The notes below the pieces were generated by a model. It was not told the origin of the DNA, did not search any database, and saw only the letters and a list, made by a program, of their open reading frames with translations. The translations under genes and the position numbers were made by a program. This document shows, piece after piece, positions 1-6,337 of a stretch of DNA of 8,850 bases. The stretch is from GCA-003244245 sp036494005 (GTDB taxonomy: Bacteria; Actinomycetota; Actinomycetes; Mycobacteriales; Pseudonocardiaceae): assembly GCA_036494005.1 (NCBI GenBank), contig DASXOV010000216.1, forward strand, positions 1 to 8,850, in the 5' to 3' direction. Each line of letters opens with the position of its first letter. Position 1 is the first letter of the stretch.

Positions 1-965
1 GCCCAGACCGGATCGCCGACCCGGAAGCCGGACACCGGGACCGCGTTCAGCACCCAGGTGAGCATGGCCAGCGGAATGGCGAGCATGATCAGCCCGCGGC
101 CGCCCCGCAGCACCGAACCCACGACCAGGCCGAGCCCGACAACCCCGAGCACGAGCGCGACGATCTGAGTGATCGTCAGCGCGGGCCAGAACGCCGTGGC
201 GATCCCGCCCACCAGCAGGGCCAGCCCCAGCGTGATCGGGGTGACCTTGGAGTGCGGGCGCTGCGCCGGTGGTGTCGCCTGCGGCGGCACCGGGGTGGGT
301 TCGGGCAGGTCCCAGGCGAACGGTGCCGCGCTGAGCGGGTCCCACGCAGGGGGAGTGGGCGTGGCGCGGCGCGCCTCGGGCGGGGCGTCCGAGCCTGCGT
401 TGTCCTGAGTCGCCGGGTCTGCGGCGGGGGCGGCCGGACCGGGGACTGCCGGACCGGGGGCGGCCGGACCGGGGGCGGCCGGACCGGAGGCGGCCGGACC
501 GGGGACTGCCGGGCCTGGGCCGGTGGTGACGCCCTGGGCCGGCGGGATCTCCCCCAGCGCCGACCGGGAGCGGTGCAGCAGGAACAGCGCGCCCGCGGCC
601 ACGACGAGTTCGATCAGCCCGAACGCGTTCCCGCCGAGGACCACGCTGCCCACCAGGATCAGCGCGATACCGTTCGCCACCGTCATGGCCGCCGACGTCG
701 AGCTTTGTCCCCGGCCGAGCAGGCTCTCCGCGGCGGAGACCTCATCCTCGTCGCCGGGCAGCAGCAGCCAGCCGAGCAGGTAGAGCAGCACTCCGATTCC
801 GCTGAAGAAGCTGGCCACCACGAACGCCACCCGCACCAGTACCGGGTCCACCGCGTACCGGCGCCCGATGCCCGCCGCGACGCCCGCGACCTTGCGGTCC
901 TCGGGTCTGCGGGGCCGGGTGGCCCAGAAGTCCCGCATCGTTTCCTCGACGTTGATCCCGTTCAC
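1..965 (-). CDS. PspC-domain membrane protein with probable LiaF/Toastrack-type C-terminus, 3' end cut by window
   Basis: The visible part is 321 residues. Residues 18-72 form a PspC domain (DRKVAGVAAGIGRRYAVDP, then a hydrophobic helix ending in LLLPGDEDE). Two more helices follow at about 95-130, then a Pro/Ala-rich linker (148-235) built on PGPAA/PGPAV repeats. Three more hydrophobic segments lie at about 244-308. The last residues (PVSGFRVGDPVW) resemble the entry to the LiaF-type 'Toastrack' domain of actinobacterial PspC proteins, but that domain lies outside the window. PspC proteins belong to the phage-shock/Lia envelope-stress network of the cytoplasmic membrane. The start chosen is GTG 965, preceded by an in-frame stop and no clear Shine-Dalgarno; ATG 938, with GAGGAA just upstream, is an alternative. 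The gene is divergent from a PspC-domain histidine kinase and probably under the same regulator. Family is firm; exact function is inferred. Confidence 0.88.
   Translation of the reverse strand, partial: MNGINVEETMRDFWATRPRRPEDRKVAGVAAGIGRRYAVDPVLVRVAFVVASFFSGIGVLLYLLGWLLLPGDEDEVSAAESLLGRGQSSTSAAMTVANGIALILVGSVVLGGNAFGLIELVVAAGALFLLHRSRSALGEIPPAQGVTTGPGPAVPGPAASGPAAPGPAAPGPAVPGPAAPAADPATQDNAGSDAPPEARRATPTPPAWDPLSAAPFAWDLPEPTPVPPQATPPAQRPHSKVTPITLGLALLVGGIATAFWPALTITQIVALVLGVVGLGLVVGSVLRGGRGLIMLAIPLAMLTWVLNAVPVSGFRVGDPVW
431..520. repeat. 15-bp tandem repeat, six copies, inside the PspC-protein gene
   Basis: There are six head-to-tail 15-bp units (431-445, 446-460, 461-475, 476-490, 491-505, 506-520) of the type CGGCCGGACCGGGGA / CTGCCGGACCGGGGG. 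The first five differ at only a few positions and the sixth is more degenerate. On the coding (minus) strand each unit is five codons, Pro-Gly-Pro-Ala-Ala/Val, so changes in copy number would keep the frame and only alter the length of the linker between membrane segments. Confidence 0.9.
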
Positions 966-1000
966 ACCGTCGAGCCTGGCCCGCTGCCGTCGCGGGCACC

Positions 1001-1018
1001 ATCAGGGACCACCCTGAT
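1001..1018. promoter_or_regulatory. Candidate operator 1 (PspC-protein side)
   Basis: A perfect inverted repeat, ATCAGGG-ACCA-CCCTGAT, with 7-bp arms and a 4-bp spacer lies in the divergent intergenic region. Its centre is about 44 bp from the GTG start of the PspC protein. A NarL/LuxR-type regulator is encoded in the adjacent operon, and such regulators bind dyads of this size as dimers, so this is a likely binding site. That assignment is inferred from symmetry, repetition and position. Confidence 0.6.
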
Positions 1019-1036
1019 TCGTGCCGGGCCGGGAAT

Positions 1037-1054
1037 TTCGGGGTCGACCCTGAT
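1037..1054. promoter_or_regulatory. Candidate operator 2 (histidine-kinase side)
   Basis: This is a second copy of the dyad, TTCGGGG-TCGA-CCCTGAT, with the same 7-4-7 layout. The right arm is identical to that of operator 1; the left arm differs at two of seven positions. The core GGGTCGACCC is itself a perfect palindrome. Its centre is about 44 bp upstream of GTG 1089 of the kinase gene, mirroring operator 1. If the kinase instead started at the in-frame ATG 1053, the site would overlap that start, which argues for GTG 1089. Confidence 0.58.
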
Positions 1055-1088
1055 GGTCCGCGCCGCTGCGCCGTGTGACGATGACGGT

Positions 1089-2474
1089 GTGAGTACCCCG
1101 GCTGAGTCGACGGCCGGCACCCCGCCGCCCGCTCAGCCGGCGCGCGGGCAACCCCCGGCCGAACCGGAGGATGCCGAGCCCGCCACTGATTCCCGGCCTG
1201 CCGGGGCCACCGATTCCCGTCCTGCCGCGCTCCAGCCACTGCGCAGGCAACGGTCCGGCCGGGTGGTCGCCGGGGTGTCGGGCGGGATCGCCGAGCACCT
1301 CGGAGTGCCGGTGCTGTGGGTGCGGGTGGTCTTCGCGGCGCTCGCCGGCCTCGGTGGGGCGGGCCTGATGGCATACGCGCTGCTCTGGGCGTTCGTCCCG
1401 GCGGCCGACAACGATGTGGTCGCAGACCACCCACGGTCTGATATCGCGCGCGAGCGGCAGCAGGCGATCGGCCTGGTCGCGCTGGGCGGCGGACTGGCGC
1501 TGGCAGGCGCGACGCTGGGCTCGGGCTGGAGTGGCTGGGTGACCGGTCCGCTCGGCGTCGCCCTGATCGGCGCGGCGGTGGTGTGGCGGGAGGCCGACGC
1601 CGGGCAGCGGACCCGCTGGCGTACCGGTGCGGGCGCGGTCTTCGGTGGCGGGGGCCGGATGGCGTTGCTGCGGGTGCTGGCCGGGATCGGGCTGGTGGCC
1701 AGCGGGATCACCGTGTTCCTGCTCAACCAGGGCAACCTGGGTCAGCTGCGGTTCGCGCTGCTGGCCGTCGTCGCCACGCTGGTCGGGGTGGCCGTGCTCA
1801 CCGTGCCGTGGTGGCTGCGGTTGATGCAGGCACTGGGTGAGGAACGCAGGGCCCGGATCCGCACCGAGGAGCGGGCCGAGATCGCCGCGCATCTGCACGA
1901 CTCGGTGCTGCAGACCCTGGTACTGATCCAGCAGCAGTCCGATTTCAGCCGGGAGGTGCGGCGCCTGGCCAGGGGCCAGGAACGTGAGCTGCGGTCCTGG
2001 CTCTACGGCCCGCAGGGCTACGGCCGGGCCGCCGAGGTACCCGCTGACGGCACACCGGCGGTGGCGACGCTCGCCGCGGCGCTGCACGGCGCGGCCGGTG
2101 AGGTGGAGGACACCTATGCGGTGAGCGTTCAGGTCGTCGTGGTGGGCGACTGCGCTCTCGCCGAGCCGCTGCCTGCACTGATACAGGCCAGCCGGGAGGC
2201 GATGGTCAATGCGGCCAAGCACGCCGGGGTGGCCGAGATCAGTGCTTACGCCGAGGTCGAGCTCGGACAGGTACACGTGTTCGTCCGGGACCGGGGCGGC
2301 GGATTCGACCCGGCGGTGGTTCCTGGTGACCGGCACGGCCTGGCCGGCTCGATTCGGGGCCGGATGGAACGACATGGCGGGACGGTGACGGTCCGTACCG
2401 CACCCGGCGAGGGCACCGAGGTGCAGCTCGCGATGACTCGCCGGACCGGAGGAGAGGAACATGACCGGACATGA
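1089..2474 (+). CDS. PspC-domain sensor histidine kinase (HisKA_3/NarL type)
   Basis: A 461-residue membrane kinase that should autophosphorylate and signal to the regulator encoded next. A Pro/Ala-rich N-terminus (1-50) is followed by a PspC domain (about 51-105: GRVVAGVSGGIAEHLGVPVL and a helix). Further hydrophobic segments lie at about 125-145, 153-166, 192-213 and 220-242. The HisKA_3 dimerisation helix starts near 258; in HLHDSVLQTL His270 is the predicted phosphoacceptor, and D271-x3-Q275 fits the phosphatase motif of this family. The ATPase domain has an N-box (EAMVNAAKHAG, Asn374), a G1 box (DRGGGFDP, from 401) and a G2 region (RHGLAGSIRGR, from 415). No key residue is missing. GTG 1089 was chosen because it sits clear of operator 2; it has no evident Shine-Dalgarno, and in-frame ATG 1053 is possible. 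The stop overlaps the regulator start by 14 bp, implying translational coupling. The stress sensed is unknown; LiaS/MacS-like envelope sensing is an inference. Confidence 0.93.
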   Translation: MSTPAESTAGTPPPAQPARGQPPAEPEDAEPATDSRPAGATDSRPAALQPLRRQRSGRVVAGVSGGIAEHLGVPVLWVRVVFAALAGLGGAGLMAYALLWAFVPAADNDVVADHPRSDIARERQQAIGLVALGGGLALAGATLGSGWSGWVTGPLGVALIGAAVVWREADAGQRTRWRTGAGAVFGGGGRMALLRVLAGIGLVASGITVFLLNQGNLGQLRFALLAVVATLVGVAVLTVPWWLRLMQALGEERRARIRTEERAEIAAHLHDSVLQTLVLIQQQSDFSREVRRLARGQERELRSWLYGPQGYGRAAEVPADGTPAVATLAAALHGAAGEVEDTYAVSVQVVVVGDCALAEPLPALIQASREAMVNAAKHAGVAEISAYAEVELGQVHVFVRDRGGGFDPAVVPGDRHGLAGSIRGRMERHGGTVTVRTAPGEGTEVQLAMTRRTGGEEHDRT

Positions 2475-3141
2475 AGATATCCGCGTTTTTCTGGTCGACG
2501 ACCACGCGCTGTTCCGCAGCGGGGTGAAGGCGGAGCTCGCCAGAGCCGGATCGGCCGAGCCGGATGGATCACCGGTGGTCGTGATCGGTGAGGGTGGTTC
2601 GGTCGAGGAGGCGGTGGCCGGCATCGCTCATCTGCGTCCCGACGTCGTGCTGCTCGATGTGCACATGCCGTCCGGCGGTGGCGCGGAGGTGCTGCGCCGC
2701 ATCCGGCCCGAGCTTCCCGAGGTGGTCTTTCTCGCGCTGTCGGTGTCCGACGCCGCTGAGGACGTCATCGCGGTCATCCGGGCCGGGGCCAGGGGGTACG
2801 TGACCAAGACGATCTCCGTCCGAGAGCTGGTGGACGCGGTGCGCCGGGTGCACACGGGTGATCCGGTGTTCTCCCCGCGGCTGGCCGGTTTCGTGCTCGA
2901 CGCGTTCGCGCAGCGTCCCGGAACGGCCCCGGTCGGTGACCCGGAGCTGGATCTGCTGACCCCACGGGAGCGTGACGTGCTGCGTCTGCTGGCCCGCGGT
3001 TACGCCTACAAGGAGATCGCCGCTGAGCTGTTCATCTCCATCAAGACCGTGGAGACGCACGTGTCGTCGGTGCTGCGCAAGACTCAGCTGTCCAACCGCT
3101 ACGAGCTGTCCCGCTGGGCATCCGACCGCCGCCTGGTCTAG
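2461..3141 (+). CDS. NarL/LuxR-family response regulator
   Basis: A 226-residue DNA-binding response regulator. The receiver domain (about 7-130) has the acidic pair Asp13/Asp14 in FLVDDH, phosphoacceptor Asp66 in VVLLDVHMP, switch residue Ser94 and Lys116 in YVTK. A linker leads to a LuxR-type helix-turn-helix (about 164-222: LTPRERDVLRLLARGYAYKE, then KTVETHVSSVLRKTQL). A stretch of roughly eight residues around AGSAEPDG (29-36) looks like an insertion relative to typical NarL receivers. ATG 2461 is preceded by GGAGAGGAA inside the kinase gene. It is presumably phosphorylated by the overlapping kinase, and the two 18-bp dyads upstream of the operon are its most likely targets. The TAG stop shares CTAG with the stop of the opposing Ser/Thr kinase gene, leaving no room for an intergenic terminator. 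Confidence 0.95.
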   Translation: MTGHEDIRVFLVDDHALFRSGVKAELARAGSAEPDGSPVVVIGEGGSVEEAVAGIAHLRPDVVLLDVHMPSGGGAEVLRRIRPELPEVVFLALSVSDAAEDVIAVIRAGARGYVTKTISVRELVDAVRRVHTGDPVFSPRLAGFVLDAFAQRPGTAPVGDPELDLLTPRERDVLRLLARGYAYKEIAAELFISIKTVETHVSSVLRKTQLSNRYELSRWASDRRLV

Positions 3142-4769
3142 CGTCCCCCGCCGCGGCTCTGGAGGTCCGGATCCGCTGCCGAGCTGCTGCGCAGCGAGGC
3201 GGACTCGATGAGCACCCGCCCGTCCGGAGCCGTTCCCATGGTGAGTTGGTAACGCTCCAGAGTGGGGCCTCGGTCTTTCGGTTCGAACTGCAGGTCCACC
3301 AACACGGTGTTGCCCTGGACCGTCACCGGGCCGCGGACGCTGACCGCACTGATCCCGTTCCAGAAGGCGACGTACGCCGCGAACCCGTTGGACCTGGCTC
3401 GCTGCGGCGCGGCGAGGATCTCCCAGGCCGCGGCGGTGTTCTGCGGCAGCAGGCCGTAGTAGTTGCGGACGGCCTGTTCCAGCACAGCAGGTCCGGGCAG
3501 GGTCGCCGGTGGTGGTGCAGCCGGCTGGGTGACCGACGTCGAGGCGGACGAACCCCGGCCGCCCTGGACCTGGCTGCCGTCGTTGCCCGCCAGAGCGAAC
3601 GCCACCACTGCGAGCACGATCACCAAGCCGGCGCTCACCCCGAGCAGCAAGGTGCGGCGCTGCCCAGGGTGAGCCTGCCCTTCGGCATCCGGTGCGGCGG
3701 AGCGCGGTGGGTCGGACGGCACCGGGGTGTCGAGCACCAGGTCGGTCTGCTTCGTGCCTGCCTGCAGGGAGATCTGCCGGACGGGTACCGCACCGGCCCG
3801 TACGGGGGTGGACTGTTTCGTCCGTTCCCGGAGCGGGATCTGCTGCACCGGGATGGCAGGCAGATCCACCGCCGTCGGGGTGACGGCGGGGGAAGCGCGC
3901 CGCACCGGGCGGGCCCGGCTGCCGCCGTTGGCCACCAGGCCGAGCGCCACCACGGCATCGGGCATCGAGGGCCGTCGCCGTGGATCGTCCCGGAGCATCT
4001 TCATCAGCAACGCGGACAGTGGCCCCGCCTGCTGCGGGGGCCTGATCTGGCCCTCGGCCACGGTCCGCAGCAGCGCGAGGGTGTTGTCGTCCAGCCCGAA
4101 CGGCGGCGCGCCCTCCACCGCGGCATACAGCGTCGAGCCGAGCGAGAACACGTCGGCCGCCGGGTCGCGGGGTTCGCCGCGAGCGACCTCGGGAGCGAAG
4201 TACGCCGGCGTGCCCGCCACGACACCGGTGCGGGTCACAGCCGCTTCCCAGGACGCCCGGGATATCCCGAAGTCGGTGATCTTGACGATCCCGTCGTCGC
4301 CGAGCAGTACATTGCCCGGTTTGACGTCGCGGTGCACGATCCCGGCGCGGTGGGCGGCGGCGAGCGCGGCGGCCACCTGGCGGCCGATTCGGGCCACGTC
4401 GCGCGGCGGTAGCGTCCCCCGTTCGGCGAGGACGGCGGCCAGACTGCGCGACGGCAGGTATTCCATGATCAGCCAAGGCACGGCGCGGCCACCGGTGGAG
4501 GAGCTGTCGATGTGGTCGAGCGCGACGTCGTAGACGCTGATGGCGTGCGGATGCTGCAGCCGGGCCGCGATGCGACCCTCCCGCATGGCTCGTGCCGTGG
4601 CCGCGTCCGTCTCGGACTCGCCGAGGCCGGGCTGCATCAGCAGCTGCTTGACGGCGACCGAGCGGTCCAGCCGGATGTCGTGTGCTCGCCACACCACCCC
4701 CATAGCGCCAGCACCGATCTGCTGCTCCAAGCGGTAGCGGCCTGCGATGAGCCGGGCGTCGGCAGTCAC
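3138..4769 (-). CDS. Transmembrane serine/threonine protein kinase with extracytoplasmic sensor-like domain
   Basis: A 543-residue Hanks-type kinase. The catalytic domain (about 11-280) is complete: Gly loop IGAGAMGVVW (18-27), Lys41 in VAVK, Glu64 in helix C, HRDVKPGN (146-153) with catalytic Asp148, Asp166 in DFG, and GTPAYFAPE (186-194) with threonines upstream in the activation loop. A basic, Thr/Ser-containing juxtamembrane segment (281-371) holds a 22-residue duplication. One membrane helix (373-394) leads to a Ser/Pro linker and an outer domain of about 100 residues (428-527) with no PASTA repeats. By eye this outer domain aligns with that of the neighbouring 4836-5789 protein. An NTF2-like fold is a guess from length and pattern. 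The GTG start is supported by GAGGGGAG six bases upstream. The gene lies 66 bp downstream of the same-strand neighbour, with which it is probably co-transcribed, and converges with the response regulator gene. Confidence 0.95.
   Translation of the reverse strand: MTADARLIAGRYRLEQQIGAGAMGVVWRAHDIRLDRSVAVKQLLMQPGLGESETDAATARAMREGRIAARLQHPHAISVYDVALDHIDSSSTGGRAVPWLIMEYLPSRSLAAVLAERGTLPPRDVARIGRQVAAALAAAHRAGIVHRDVKPGNVLLGDDGIVKITDFGISRASWEAAVTRTGVVAGTPAYFAPEVARGEPRDPAADVFSLGSTLYAAVEGAPPFGLDDNTLALLRTVAEGQIRPPQQAGPLSALLMKMLRDDPRRRPSMPDAVVALGLVANGGSRARPVRRASPAVTPTAVDLPAIPVQQIPLRERTKQSTPVRAGAVPVRQISLQAGTKQTDLVLDTPVPSDPPRSAAPDAEGQAHPGQRRTLLLGVSAGLVIVLAVVAFALAGNDGSQVQGGRGSSASTSVTQPAAPPPATLPGPAVLEQAVRNYYGLLPQNTAAAWEILAAPQRARSNGFAAYVAFWNGISAVSVRGPVTVQGNTVLVDLQFEPKDRGPTLERYQLTMGTAPDGRVLIESASLRSSSAADPDLQSRGGGR
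3735..3857 (-). repeat. Tandem 22-residue duplication in the kinase juxtamembrane region
   Basis: Residues 305-323 (AIPVQQIPLRERTKQSTPV) and 327-345 (AVPVRQISLQAGTKQTDLV) align without gaps with more than half the positions identical, at a period of 22 residues (66 bp). Both copies keep P-V-x-Q-I-x-L and T-K-Q. The duplication sits between the kinase domain and the membrane helix, where actinobacterial Ser/Thr kinases often carry phosphorylation sites. It could be a docking or autophosphorylation element; that role is inferred. Confidence 0.8.
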
Positions 4770-4775
4770 CTGGTG

Positions 4776-4824
4776 CTCCCCTCGCTCGCCTACCCAGGTT
4801 AGGCGCTTCGAGACACAGTTCCAG
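4776..4824 (-). promoter_or_regulatory. Ribosome binding site and weak candidate promoter of the Ser/Thr kinase gene
   Basis: GAGGGGAG (minus strand, 4783-4776) lies six bases before the GTG start at 4769 and is a convincing Shine-Dalgarno. Further upstream, TAACCT (4801-4796) fits the actinobacterial TAnnnT -10 pattern, with CTGGAA (4824-4819) 17 bp before it as a poor -35. The promoter is tentative: the kinase may be transcribed from upstream of the neighbouring gene instead. Confidence 0.35.
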
Positions 4825-4835
4825 CCGCCGATGGT

Positions 4836-5789
4836 TCAGCTCCGTGACGCCGAGAGCAGCCGGGCGTCGGTGATCCGCGGCTGCGCACCGGGGATGACCA
4901 GCACCCGCTGCATGGTGTGCAGCACCTTCCCGTCCTTTCGTTCCAGGCTCGCGGTCACCAGCACGGCGTCCGGGCCATCCGGGTGAATCTCGTCCACTAT
5001 CACCCGCTCGACGTCCGCCCATGCGTCCCGGAACTCCGGCCACCCCGGCCCCTGCATCTGGGGACCGAGCAATCCGAATGCTTGCCGAGGTGATGTCGCC
5101 ACGGACTGGAAGAACGATTGCACGGTGCCGAGGGTTGAGCCCAGCTGCGGGTCCACCACGTCCCCGGATGGGGTGGGGGAAGGTGAAGGGGCGGCTCGGG
5201 ACGGCTGCCGATCGTCCCGGCCCGGGTCGTTTCGTCCCGCCCCCGGTTCGGGCTGGGGTTCTGCGGTGGCGCCGGACCGGGGAGCGGCCGGATCCTGGCC
5301 GTCTGCTCCGGCCCGCGGCGACGGGGTGGCCAGTGGCGGGAGCCGGACCGACTCACCGATCAGATCCGGACGCAGCGCCTGGGCACCCGCGAAGGAGGCG
5401 GCAGCGGAGCTCGGTACCGCGCGCTGCGCCCTCGGACCGGACAACGCCGCGGTGCTGGCGGCTATCGCGCCGATGAGCAGCGCCAACCCGCAGAGCACGG
5501 CGAACAGCCGGTACAGCTCGGGGGCCCGGGCTGGTGCTGGTGGCGTTGGTGATGGCTCGTCGTCCTGGCCTTCCCTGCGCAGCAACTCGGTGACGAACAT
5601 CTGGCCGGTGTCGCTGGTGGACGACGGACTCGGGATCGGCAGCAGCGCAGGCTCGGGGTGGCGAGGTACCCGCTCAACCGGGGTACCGCTCTGCAAGCGG
5701 CCCTGCTTACCCTGATACCTGGCCAGCAGTTCGGCGACGCTCACCGGATCACGCTCGCCGTCACCCGGCGTGATCCCCTCCTCCGACAA
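4836..5789 (-). CDS. Single-pass membrane protein with kinase-like outer domain and two ELL motifs
   Basis: A 317-residue protein of unknown function. The cytoplasmic N-terminus carries two short motifs, VSVAELLARYQG (16-27) and MFVTELLRREGQ (64-75), of a type I recall from N-termini of actinobacterial membrane and cell-wall proteins. One membrane helix (about 93-116) is followed by a long Pro/Ser/Ala-rich linker (120-215). The outer domain (about 218-313) aligns by eye with the outer domain of the Ser/Thr kinase encoded 66 bp downstream. The start is TTG 5789, supported by GGAAGGG six bases upstream; in-frame GTG 5744 would still keep the first motif. It may be a co-receptor, decoy or substrate of the kinase; this is inferred from shared domain and adjacency only. 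Confidence 0.82.
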   Translation of the reverse strand: MSEEGITPGDGERDPVSVAELLARYQGKQGRLQSGTPVERVPRHPEPALLPIPSPSSTSDTGQMFVTELLRREGQDDEPSPTPPAPARAPELYRLFAVLCGLALLIGAIAASTAALSGPRAQRAVPSSAAASFAGAQALRPDLIGESVRLPPLATPSPRAGADGQDPAAPRSGATAEPQPEPGAGRNDPGRDDRQPSRAAPSPSPTPSGDVVDPQLGSTLGTVQSFFQSVATSPRQAFGLLGPQMQGPGWPEFRDAWADVERVIVDEIHPDGPDAVLVTASLERKDGKVLHTMQRVLVIPGAQPRITDARLLSASRS

Positions 5790-5980
5790 TGCGCACCCTT
5801 CCGCTCCACGTGCGGGACGGCGGTCAGGAATACCGGATGAACTGGGGGAAATCCAGCCGAAGCCGGGCTATCTCCGGATCGCGTCGGTGTCCGGACCGTC
5901 CGGTGGGCTGGACGGCACTACCGGGGTGACGTACACCGCATCCAGCACGTTCCCTCTCAGTACGGGCCGCGCTCAGGGTG

Positions 5981-5998
5981 GGCACCCGGCCGGGCGCC
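5981..5998 (-). terminator. Possible hairpin terminator without U-tract, after the small membrane protein gene
   Basis: Seven-base arms GGCGCCC/GGGTGCC (minus strand, one G-T pair) enclose a GGCC loop, five bases after the stop codon of the 6003-6317 gene. There is no run of T afterwards, so it is only a candidate for the U-less terminators of high-GC actinobacteria. The rest of 5790-6002 shows no gene; it presumably holds the promoter of the 4836-5789 gene, but no convincing -10/-35 pair is visible. Confidence 0.3.
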
Positions 5999-6002
5999 GG
6001 AG

Positions 6003-6317
6003 TCACCCACCGTCGCGATACCGCGCGCGGGTGTCCTGCAGTGCCTGGTAGCCCAGCACGCCACTCCCGGCTCCCGCCACGATGGCGAATACATCGGAGA
6101 CCGGGCCGCCGGCCGAAAGGAGCAGCGCGAACAGCGCCACGCCGAGGGTCACCGCGGCGATCGGGACGCGGCTGCGGACATACCCGCTGACCGGTTCCCC
6201 ACCGGCTCGCTGCTTGGCCGCCGACCCCAGCATGGCCAGGTATCCACCATGAGCCAGGCCGGCCGCCAACCCGCCGAGCGCGGTGAGAACGGCGAGCAGT
6301 TGCAGCAGGAACGCCAT
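6003..6317 (-). CDS. Small hypothetical membrane protein, three predicted helices
   Basis: A 104-residue protein that I do not recognise as a named family. Hydrophobic segments lie at about 4-28, 52-71 and 74-93. The loop between the first two is polar and basic (AAKQRAGGEPVSGYVRSR), and the C-terminus is charged (QDTRARYRDGG). By the positive-inside rule the first loop and tail would not lie on the same side if all three segments span, so the topology is uncertain. ATG 6317 has no good Shine-Dalgarno. It follows the chorismate mutase gene on the same strand by 70 bp, mostly occupied by the 27-bp repeat. Consistent high-GC third positions and the hydrophobic pattern support a real gene. Confidence 0.75.
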   Translation of the reverse strand: MAFLLQLLAVLTALGGLAAGLAHGGYLAMLGSAAKQRAGGEPVSGYVRSRVPIAAVTLGVALFALLLSAGGPVSDVFAIVAGAGSGVLGYQALQDTRARYRDGG

Positions 6318-6337
6318 GACACCAGTGTGCCCTGTAT

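Noticed and set aside
252..1088. Upstream extension of the kinase frame back to 252.
   Set aside because: This part is antisense to the PspC protein and crosses both candidate operators. The translation is low complexity, and a plausible start exists at 1089.
1002..2624. A 540-codon minus-strand frame opposite the histidine kinase.
   Set aside because: Antisense shadow typical of high-GC DNA. The plus strand carries all kinase motifs.
3246..4412. A 388-codon plus-strand frame opposite the Ser/Thr kinase.
   Set aside because: Antisense shadow with Arg/Gly/His-rich low-complexity translation.
2569..5043. An 824-codon open frame on the minus strand across the regulator and Ser/Thr kinase region.
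   Set aside because: It is an out-of-frame reading of the kinase gene and antisense to the regulator. It is Arg/Gly/Pro-rich with no domain, whereas the other frame shows a full kinase.
5710..5716. CCCTGAT half-site resembling the operator arm.
   Set aside because: It has no matching left arm and lies inside coding sequence; it is probably chance.
5891..5903. Palindrome CCGGAC-C-GTCCGG in the gap 5790-6002.
   Set aside because: Perfect but short, and such CG-rich palindromes are frequent at this base composition. There is no second copy or clear promoter next to it.
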